Assembly: GCF_002209565.1 (NCBI RefSeq)
Contig: NZ_NJIH01000003.1
Span: 620,001-684,000 of the forward strand
Reading direction: 5' to 3'
Source of the DNA: Candidimonas nitroreducens
Lineage (GTDB): Bacteria; Pseudomonadota; Gammaproteobacteria; Burkholderiales; Burkholderiaceae_B
Length of the DNA: 64,000 bases
Shown here: positions 58,073 to 64,000 of the stretch, in pieces
Layout: each line of letters opens with the position of its first letter
How positions within the stretch are numbered: the stretch's first letter is position 1
Notes under the pieces: model-generated
Seen by the model: only the letters and a program-made list of their open reading frames with translations
Database searches by the model: none
Told to the model about the DNA's origin: nothing
Program-made: the position numbers and the translations under genes

Positions 58073-59716
58073 GTGGAGCCGATATTGAATACCGCAACCG
58101 CCGCAGAAATGGCCCGGCGCAAGCGCGAAGAGAGTATCGCGCTGCCCGAATCGCTGGGTGAATTGGTGCGTGAATGCGCCGCGCTGGAAGGCGAGCGCAC
58201 ATTGGCTGTCTGGTTCGAGGACGACGCGAGGCTTACATACCGGGAACTGGATAGACAGGCCGACTCTTTGGCCGACGCGCTGGTGCGGCGCGGCGTACGC
58301 AAGGGGTGCCACGTGGCCGTGATGCTGCCCAACGTGCCGGCATTCCCGGTGACGTGGGTGGCTCTGGGGCGCATCGGTGCGGTCATGGTTCCAGTCAACA
58401 CCGCCTACACCTCGACCGAGCTGGGCTTTGTCCTGGCCGACTCGGACGCCCAGTTCCTGATCATCGACACCGCGTACCTGCCTGTTCTGGAAACGCTGGA
58501 GGCGCTGCCGCCGCTGCTCGCGCAAGAGCGCGTCGTCGTGCATGGTGCCTCGGCGGCGGGCCGAACGGACTGGGACACGCTGATTGCGCAGGGAAAGACT
58601 CCTTTTGTGCCGCCGACGCCAGTCGTGCGCACCGATCTGCTCAATCTGCAATACACCTCGGGAACCACCGGTTTCCCCAAGGGATGCATGCTGACCCACG
58701 ACTATTGGGTCATTGCCGCGCATAACGCCGCATGGCACCGGCAATCCTCCAAAGGCAAGTTCGCTCGTACGCTCATCTGGGCGCCGTTTTTCTATATGGA
58801 TCCCCTGTGGCAGTTTCTGATGACGTTGCGGCTGGGCGCTACCGCATACATCGCCCGCCGCATGAGCCTGAGCCTGTTCCTGCAATGGCTGCGTGAATAC
58901 CGCATCGATTATTGCGTGTTCCCCGAGCCGCTGCTCAAGCAGCACCCGCCGTCGCCCAGTGACGCGGACATCGACCTGAAATACATCAGCATCTACGGAT
59001 GGATCGAGGCCAACCGGCAAGAGGTGCAGCGCCGCTTCAAGGTGGTGGCGCGCGAAGGGTACGGAATGACGGAGATCGGCAATGCCACGCTGGTGCCAGC
59101 CGAGGCGCATGAGCAAGGGTTGTTGCGCACCTGTGGCCTGGCGTCGCCGTTTCGCGAACTGAGCATCCGCAACGAAGACGGGACGCCTACGCCGGATGGC
59201 GAGATCGGCGAGCTGTGGGTGCGTGGCCGGGCCATTTCGTGGGGCTACTACAAGCGCGCCGCGGCCAATGCGGAAAGCTATCGCGGCGAATGGTTCCGCA
59301 CCGGGGATCTGTTCCGGCGCGATGCCGAAGGCTACTACTATATCGTTGGCCGCATCAAAGAAATGATCAAGCGTGCCGGCGAAAACATCGCGGCCAACGA
59401 AGTCGAGGCGGTGCTGCGCAGCCTGCCGGACATCGAGGAAGCCGCGGTGCTGGCTGTGCCCGACGAATTGCGGCGGGAAGAGGTCAAGGCCTATGTAAAG
59501 CTGACGCCGGGACTGACGCCTCGGGACATTACGCCGCGAACTATCGCCGAGCATTGCGCCGCGCACTTGGCGGCGTTCAAAATACCCCGGTACATACAGT
59601 ACGTCGATGATTTTCCCCGGACTCCGTCGCGCAAGATCGCCAAGAAGCAACTGCTGGCCGATGGCGTGGATCTGCTGGCAGGCTGTTACGACCGGCAGGA
59701 GAACCGCTGGCGATAG
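58073..59716 (+). CDS. AMP-forming acyl-CoA ligase
   Basis: A 547-residue adenylate-forming ligase. 'LQYTSGTTGFPKGCMLTH' is the phosphate-binding motif, 'GYGMTEIGNATLVP' binds the adenine side, 'EWFRTGDLFRRDAEGYYYIVGRIKEMIKRAGENI'-type hinge follows, and 'TPSRKIAKKQLL' carries the catalytic Lys. It makes acyl-CoA from acid, ATP and CoA. The start is a GTG at 58073, 21 bases after the Bug gene. It probably activates the product of HyuAB, as benzoylacetate-CoA ligase does after acetophenone carboxylase; that parallel is inference. Confidence 0.9.
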   Translation: MEPILNTATAAEMARRKREESIALPESLGELVRECAALEGERTLAVWFEDDARLTYRELDRQADSLADALVRRGVRKGCHVAVMLPNVPAFPVTWVALGRIGAVMVPVNTAYTSTELGFVLADSDAQFLIIDTAYLPVLETLEALPPLLAQERVVVHGASAAGRTDWDTLIAQGKTPFVPPTPVVRTDLLNLQYTSGTTGFPKGCMLTHDYWVIAAHNAAWHRQSSKGKFARTLIWAPFFYMDPLWQFLMTLRLGATAYIARRMSLSLFLQWLREYRIDYCVFPEPLLKQHPPSPSDADIDLKYISIYGWIEANRQEVQRRFKVVAREGYGMTEIGNATLVPAEAHEQGLLRTCGLASPFRELSIRNEDGTPTPDGEIGELWVRGRAISWGYYKRAAANAESYRGEWFRTGDLFRRDAEGYYYIVGRIKEMIKRAGENIAANEVEAVLRSLPDIEEAAVLAVPDELRREEVKAYVKLTPGLTPRDITPRTIAEHCAAHLAAFKIPRYIQYVDDFPRTPSRKIAKKQLLADGVDLLAGCYDRQENRWR

Positions 59717-59773
59717 ACGGCTTGCTTCGCAAATCTCCGGTCGGCCGACGGGCATGGGCAGGCAAAGCCTGTT

Positions 59774-60991
59774 CTATTGTTTTCCCGTCACGCCAGGCGC
59801 TCTTTGCCCGGCAGCGTGGCCGTGCCACAGCAATACCAGGCCGCAGACCACCGATGGCACGGCCAGCAGGACATACGCCGCCGCATAGCCCGCGCCCCAG
59901 CCCACCAGCAGCGTGAACAGGGGCGGGCCGAACAGTACGCCGGCATAGGTGAAGGCAAGCGCCCCGCCTGTGGCGTCGCCGGCCTTGCCCGGGGGCGCCA
60001 GGCGCGCTACCTGCGCCAGGTATACGCCGTTCCAGCCCACCGCCGTGGCGCCGAAGGCCACACAGACCACGGCAATCAGCGCATTCGGCCATTGTGCCGA
60101 GAAGCCGGCGGTGGCAACGGCGGCCGCTCCCATTGCCAGCGCCATGCCGCCGAGTACGCGTGTGGGGCGGCCCCAGCGGTCGGAGACCGCACCCCAGGCG
60201 ACGCGGGCGATTGCGCCGCCTACTTGTGCAAGCATGAGCATCATGCCCGCGGACACCAGGGACAGGCCCGTGTCCAGCATCAGGTAGGTGACCAGAAAGG
60301 TCATGAGACACAGCTGCAGGGCGGCGAAGCAAAGGGAACATAGCGCCAGGCGGCGCAGGTCGGGGTTGCCCAGGGTATAGCGCAGCGGGCCGGCCAGGCT
60401 GGCCACCGCCAGCGGCTTGCGTGGGTTGCGGTCGGCGTCTAGCGCCTTGCGCATGGGCTGGGTGAGGATGGCGGTGACCAGGCAGGCGCAGGCCACCCAC
60501 AGCGCGGCCATGCGCCAGCCGCTCCACAGCACCAGGGTCGGCACCAGGGCGCCGGCCAGCGCGCCGCCTATCGGCACGCCGGTCTGCTTGAGCGAAAAAA
60601 TCAGCGCCATGCGCTCGGGAGGCGCGGTCTTGGCGAGAATATGCGAGCTGGCCGGGGTAACCGGGCCATAGCCGGCGCCCAGAAGCAGGGCGCTGACTAT
60701 GAACAGCGGCAGTGTCCCTGCCGCTACGCTGGCCAGGCCTATTGCGCAGGCCACCAGGCAGGCCTGGCTGATGCGTATGGCCCCGAAACGCTGCACGAGC
60801 GGGCCCGATACCAGGCTCGAGGCCATGCTGGCGCCATATACCAGTGCGATGAAAATGCCGGCGTAGCTGGCGGAAACTCCGGTCTCGGATGCCGCTTCGG
60901 GCGCCAGCACCGGCACGGTGATCACCGCCATCGACACCAGAGCCTGCACCGTCAGTGTCGTGGCCAGCGGGGCCAGTGTCGCGTTACGCAT
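59774..60991 (-). CDS. MFS transporter
   Basis: A 405-residue major facilitator with about 12 hydrophobic segments. A loop after the second segment has the 'GPLVQRFGAIRISQ' motif A variant, and the central loop has 'QPMRKALDADRNPRKP'. It likely moves a small organic acid or drug across the inner membrane. The gene is convergent with the HyuAB operon (57 bases) and has its own promoter region upstream. Substrate unknown. Confidence 0.88.
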   Translation of the reverse strand: MRNATLAPLATTLTVQALVSMAVITVPVLAPEAASETGVSASYAGIFIALVYGASMASSLVSGPLVQRFGAIRISQACLVACAIGLASVAAGTLPLFIVSALLLGAGYGPVTPASSHILAKTAPPERMALIFSLKQTGVPIGGALAGALVPTLVLWSGWRMAALWVACACLVTAILTQPMRKALDADRNPRKPLAVASLAGPLRYTLGNPDLRRLALCSLCFAALQLCLMTFLVTYLMLDTGLSLVSAGMMLMLAQVGGAIARVAWGAVSDRWGRPTRVLGGMALAMGAAAVATAGFSAQWPNALIAVVCVAFGATAVGWNGVYLAQVARLAPPGKAGDATGGALAFTYAGVLFGPPLFTLLVGWGAGYAAAYVLLAVPSVVCGLVLLWHGHAAGQRAPGVTGKQ

Positions 60992-61126
60992 TGGTGTCTA
61001 CAGGCATCTGCGGGCGTGACGGCATGGAGTGCGGGTGGCGGCTGGCGGGGGATTGCACGTTCGGGGGGGCTCCGAGTCTGGATGACGGGTCGATACACCC
61101 TCCATCGTAACCGACCCGCCCAGGGC

Positions 61127-61148
61127 TGGCCCCCGTTTAGGGGGGCCA
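61127..61148. repeat. G+C-rich hairpin
   Basis: TGGCCCCC pairs perfectly with GGGGGCCA around a six-base loop, with partial outer pairing (CCAGG/CCTGG). No T-run follows. Confidence 0.5.
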
Positions 61149-61217
61149 AAGCCTGGTACGGCTTGGGCGCCCGGGAACTCGGCGCTATTGGCTTGCGCGC
61201 CGCAAAGCGGTAGGCTA

Positions 61218-61251
61218 GCGGCCGATGCCTGCAACCGCAGGCATCGGCCGC
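61218..61251. repeat. Perfect 15-base-stem hairpin
   Basis: GCGGCCGATGCCTGC and GCAGGCATCGGCCGC are exact complements around an AACC loop. No T-run follows on either strand. It may be a dispersed palindromic repeat unit or a protein site rather than a terminator. Confidence 0.6.
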
Positions 61252-61322
61252 GGCCGGTCGCCGTTGCGCCCGAGCAGGGAATCCGCGGCTGCTGTCAGTG
61301 CATGGAAGAGAGAATTTCAATC

Positions 61323-61820
61323 ATGATGACGAAAGAAACCGTCCTGATGCTCGCCCGGTACAGCGACTGGGCCGACCAGGTTCTGTTCAAAGCCATGGCT
61401 GGCTTGCCCGCCGGTGCGGTGTACAAGGTCGGCCCATCGGTGTTCGGCTCTATGGTCAACACGCTGAATCACAACTATCAGGTCGACATGATCTGGCGCG
61501 CGCATCTGCTGGGTGTAGCGCATGGCTTTACCTCGCGCCGCGACGTGCTGCATCCCGAACTCGCTGATCTGGTCAAGGCGCAGTCCGAGGTCAATCAATG
61601 GTATATCGATTGGGCGCAGGCCCAGGATGCCGAGAGTCTTGCCGAGCGGCTGAAGTTCAATTTCGTTTCAGGCGCCCCGGCTGAAATGCCCCGAGGCGGC
61701 ATGTTCCTGCATGTCGTCAATCACAAGACCTACCATCGCGGCTGGGTAGGCCAGATGTTTTTCGACTTCGGCGCCAAGCCTCCCCAGACCGATCTGAGCG
61801 TATTCCTGTGCGAGACCTGA
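61323..61820 (+). CDS. DinB-family protein
   Basis: A 165-residue four-helix-bundle protein of the DinB/YfiT superfamily. 'ARYSDWADQVLFKAM' opens the bundle. The metal-site His residues are in 'NTLNHNYQVDMIWR' and in 'FLHVVNHKTYHRGWVGQ', the latter being the family signature. Members include thiol-dependent transferases and hydrolases, most with unknown substrates. Start at 61323; an ATG three bases later is also possible. It is monocistronic, with a hairpin terminator downstream. Confidence 0.88.
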   Translation: MMTKETVLMLARYSDWADQVLFKAMAGLPAGAVYKVGPSVFGSMVNTLNHNYQVDMIWRAHLLGVAHGFTSRRDVLHPELADLVKAQSEVNQWYIDWAQAQDAESLAERLKFNFVSGAPAEMPRGGMFLHVVNHKTYHRGWVGQMFFDFGAKPPQTDLSVFLCET

Positions 61821-61829
61821 GCTGAAATG

Positions 61830-61853
61830 CGGCGGGCCCCGTAGGGCCCGCCG
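61830..61853. terminator. Bidirectional terminator hairpin
   Basis: CGGCGGGCCC pairs perfectly with GGGCCCGCCG around CGTA, between the convergent DinB-like and ABC binding-protein genes. There is no T-run, but the position and stability fit a terminator. Confidence 0.6.
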
Positions 61854-61876
61854 ATCGATCGCGTCGATCGGATGGG

Positions 61877-63064
61877 TCAGCGGCTGCTGACTGTCCAGAG
61901 GTCGCGCCAGTATTGCAGCTTTTTGAAGTCGTCGGGCGTGCTGGCCGAGTTGTTGGCAAACATCTGGGCGGTGAGCTTGTCCACGCCCGATGCTTCGCTT
62001 GCGGGCATTTTGGCGTTGCGATTCGTGGAGATCTTGCCGTCTTCCATTTGCGGCAGCATGCCTTCAGCCGACATCATGTAGTGCACGAACAACTTGGCGG
62101 CGTTGGGGCTTTTGGTGCCGGCGGCGATGACGGCGACGCGCGGCGTCAGCTGGCCGATCCAGGGCGTCATCTGCTTGCAGACGGCCATGGGGAAGTGCTG
62201 CTTCTTGGCGTGGCTGAAAATGGCCGCGCTGACGAAGCCTATGACAGGGTTCTGGGCAGTGCTGGCGCCGACGATGGGGCCGACGTCGGTATCGCTTTTT
62301 TGCACTTTGATCTTGTTGGCCGCAAAGCGCTTGACCCATTCGGCCATGGCGGTGGGCTCTTTGGTTTCCAGCGGCTTGCCGAAGTATTCTTTATAGGCCT
62401 CTTTCATCTTGGTGTCCGCGTTGTCCGCGATCTGGTTGAACCAGAACATGGTCTCGTTGCGCAGCAGGGGGTCGGGGATGCTGATCTTGCCCTTCCATTT
62501 CTTGTCGGTAAGGGCCCACATGTTGTTGACCGGGCAGGTGTCGCCGTAGACGGCCGGGTTGTAGACCCACACCCACGCGTTCAGGCTGGTGATGGCGGGG
62601 TGCTGGTATTCGGGCGGTGTCTCGTTCTTCAGATCGGGCGGCATCCAGCTGACGGCGATGCCCTGCGGCAGGAACTGCGCCGTGACATCGGGCAGGTTGC
62701 TCATGTTGAAGGCGTCGTGCCGCACGTTGTGCGCCTGGGCCTCGCGCACCAGGACTTCTTCCTGGTTCGACGCCGACATTTTCTCGCCGGTGGCCTTGAT
62801 GCCGTATTTTTCAGAGAACTTCTGGGCCATGACCTTGATCTTGCCGGTGGCGTCCACCACGGTGATCGGGGGCTCTTTCTTGGCCGCCTCGATCAGCTTG
62901 TCCAGGCTGTATTCCGAGTCGGGAATGCCCAGGCCGGTGCTGCCGTTGGATGCCGCGGCGCCCGCGCCGGGCGCTGCATGGGCGGCATGGCCCAGCATCA
63001 GCGCCGCCGCAAGGGCCGACGCCATGAATAGGGTTTTATTTGCCTGAGTCAGTTTCGTATGCAT
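61877..63064 (-). CDS. ABC transporter periplasmic binding protein
   Basis: A 395-residue extracellular solute-binding protein of the iron(III)/polyamine-like class. Residues 1-33 are a Sec signal ending 'HAAHAAPG'. The body includes 'EEVLVREAQAHNVRHDAFN', 'KWKGKISIPDPLLRN' and 'AKLFVHYMMSAEGM', typical of this class. AAGGAG directly abuts an ATG at 63073, so the ATG at 63064, with nine-base spacing, is the better start. It lies 67 bases after the ATP-binding subunit on the same strand. Ligand unknown. Confidence 0.88.
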   Translation of the reverse strand: MHTKLTQANKTLFMASALAAALMLGHAAHAAPGAGAAASNGSTGLGIPDSEYSLDKLIEAAKKEPPITVVDATGKIKVMAQKFSEKYGIKATGEKMSASNQEEVLVREAQAHNVRHDAFNMSNLPDVTAQFLPQGIAVSWMPPDLKNETPPEYQHPAITSLNAWVWVYNPAVYGDTCPVNNMWALTDKKWKGKISIPDPLLRNETMFWFNQIADNADTKMKEAYKEYFGKPLETKEPTAMAEWVKRFAANKIKVQKSDTDVGPIVGASTAQNPVIGFVSAAIFSHAKKQHFPMAVCKQMTPWIGQLTPRVAVIAAGTKSPNAAKLFVHYMMSAEGMLPQMEDGKISTNRNAKMPASEASGVDKLTAQMFANNSASTPDDFKKLQYWRDLWTVSSR

Positions 63065-63131
63065 TGCTGCCATCTCCTTATTGGTCTGTGTCTGTAGCGG
63101 CGCACCTGTTGCTGCGGCCCCGCCATCGATA

Positions 63132-64000
63132 TTACTTTTCTTCGAGCTGCTTAGAAACCGGGGCGCCCAGCGTGGCGTCGTCCGGCAATCTGTTGCCGCT
63201 TTCGTCGAAAAGATGCAAGTCGGCCCGATCGGCCCAAAAGCTTATCTCGTCCCCCAGCCGGGCGTGGGGCGGGGTATTGGTCGTGGCGAACAGTTTTTGT
63301 CCCGCCACGCTTAGCTCAATGATCCAGTTGCCGCCGGTGGGCATGATGCCGGTGACGTCGGCGCAGCCTGTATAGGCGGCTGCGGGCGTCGAGCCCGAGG
63401 GGGCGCCGATGCACAGGCTTTCGGGGCGTATGCCCACCGAACCCCGGCATGCGCCCAGGCCCGCGCCGTCGAGGTATTTGCGCAGGGTTGTGGACAGCTC
63501 GGAGGCTTCGCCCGCGCCCAGCTCGATGAAGTTCATGGGCGGGCTGCCCACGAACCCGGCCACGAACCTGTTGCAAGGGCGGTTGTAGATATTGTCGGGA
63601 GTGTCGAACTGCTGCAGCGTGCCTTCGCTCATGACGGCGATCATGCTTGCCAGGGTCATGGCTTCCCATTGGTCGTGGGTGACGAACACAACGGTGGCCT
63701 TGGATTCGAGATGAATTCTCTTGAGCTCGGCTCGCATTTCCAGGCGCAGCTTGGCGTCCAGATTGGACAGGGGTTCGTCCATCAGTATGACGCTGGGCCG
63801 TACGACCAGCATGCGCGCCAGCGCGACGCGCTGCTGCTGGCCGCCGGACAGATCCGACGGATAGCGGTCGCGGTACTTGGCGATGCCGAGCTTTTCCATG
63901 ACCGCGTCGGACGCCGCCCGTCGGGCCTTGCGATCCACTTTGCGCAGCGCCAGGCCGAATTCCACGTTGTCCTGAACGGACAAGTGCGGCCACAGGGCGT
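63132..64000 (-). CDS. ABC transporter ATP-binding subunit (5' end outside window)
   Basis: The C-terminal 289 or so residues of a UgpC/PotA-type ATPase. Visible are 'DLSGGQQQRVALARML' (signature), 'VILMDEPLSNLDAKLR' (Walker B and D-loop), 'VFVTHDQWEAMTLA' (H-loop) and a C-terminal TOBE-like domain. The Walker A region lies beyond the right edge, and the frame is open to the window end. It energises the importer whose binding protein is encoded just downstream. Confidence 0.9.
   Translation of the reverse strand, partial: ALWPHLSVQDNVEFGLALRKVDRKARRAASDAVMEKLGIAKYRDRYPSDLSGGQQQRVALARMLVVRPSVILMDEPLSNLDAKLRLEMRAELKRIHLESKATVVFVTHDQWEAMTLASMIAVMSEGTLQQFDTPDNIYNRPCNRFVAGFVGSPPMNFIELGAGEASELSTTLRKYLDGAGLGACRGSVGIRPESLCIGAPSGSTPAAAYTGCADVTGIMPTGGNWIIELSVAGQKLFATTNTPPHARLGDEISFWADRADLHLFDESGNRLPDDATLGAPVSKQLEEK

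Larger units (their letters stand above)
60992..61322. other. Intergenic region with two strong hairpins, no gene seen
   Basis: This 331-base gap separates the MFS gene (minus) from the DinB-like gene (plus). It contains the hairpins at 61127-61148 and 61218-61251. I see no credible gene. Confidence 0.5.

Noticed and set aside
57122-59755. An 877-codon open frame on the minus strand
   Set aside because: It lies wholly opposite the Bug and acyl-CoA ligase genes. Its translation is rich in Arg, His and Gln with no family motif, as expected for the antisense of G+C-rich coding DNA.
1-64000. CRISPR arrays, tRNA or rRNA genes, prophage or conjugation genes
   Set aside because: I looked for regularly spaced repeats, cloverleaf-type ends with CCA and phage/transfer proteins and recognised none; only the IS5 remnant indicates mobile DNA.

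Overview
The window is about 64 kb of high-G+C proteobacterial chromosome. It most likely comes from a betaproteobacterium of the Alcaligenaceae (Bordetella/Achromobacter-like). The main reason is nine separate Bug/TctC-type periplasmic solute receptors, each beside its own small catabolic operon and regulator and none with TctA/TctB membrane partners. Such an expansion is characteristic of Bordetella and its relatives. The left 1.5 kb is clearly more A+T-rich and holds a decayed IS5-type transposase and a TetR gene. I saw no rRNA, tRNA, CRISPR array, integrase or intact insertion sequence.

Layout. 1-3.7 kb: transposase remnant, AcuR-like TetR, LysR and AraC regulators. 3.9-9.7 kb: an acyl-CoA dehydrogenase and a methylacyl-CoA racemase (+), then a minus-strand operon of CoA-transferase, AcuI-like acryloyl-CoA reductase and Bug receptor. 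10.1-14.3 kb: LysR, alpha/beta hydrolase, bicupin dioxygenase-like gene and Bug. 14.4-22.3 kb: a GntR (HutC) regulator between two operons. The minus-strand one encodes a YrdC-like protein, an ICL/PEP-mutase lyase, a serine hydrolase and a Bug; the plus-strand one encodes LeuC-like, LeuD-like and a Bug. 22.3-25.3 kb: a crotonase and an ADP-forming acyl-CoA synthetase. 25.7-31.1 kb: LysR divergent from a thiol dioxygenase, Bug, AhpD-like, enolase-superfamily and PGDH-like operon. 31.2-34.9 kb: acyl-CoA dehydrogenase, CoA-transferase and LysR. 35-37.9 kb: a large FAD/Fe-S 2-hydroxyacid dehydrogenase. 38.1-42.2 kb: LysR, Bug, hydrolase and quinone-oxidoreductase-type gene. 42.2-51.4 kb: FCD-type GntR divergent from Bug, LeuC-like, LeuD-like and RraA; IclR divergent from a PrpB-like lyase, Bug, LigI-like amidohydrolase and Ldh2-like dehydrogenase. 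51.4-59.7 kb: LysR divergent from amidohydrolase, HyuA, HyuB, Bug and acyl-CoA ligase. 59.8-64 kb: MFS transporter, DinB-like protein and an ABC importer that runs off the window.

How the genes work together. Almost every block has the same plan: one regulator, one Bug receptor for a carboxylate, and enzymes that activate, hydrate, isomerise or cleave it. The strongest candidate for an undescribed system is a pair of independent modules (14.4-22.3 kb and 42.2-51.4 kb), each joining a two-subunit aconitase-family dehydratase, an ICL/PEP-mutase-family lyase and Bug receptors. This is the enzyme logic of dimethylmaleate hydratase plus dimethylmalate lyase. The first module also carries a YrdC-like gene and a pair of matching GntR operators placed in the promoter spacers of both operons. 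A second candidate is the hydantoinase/carboxylase-like HyuAB operon coupled to an acyl-CoA ligase at 52.4-59.7 kb. Substrates cannot be read from sequence and all pathway assignments here are inference.
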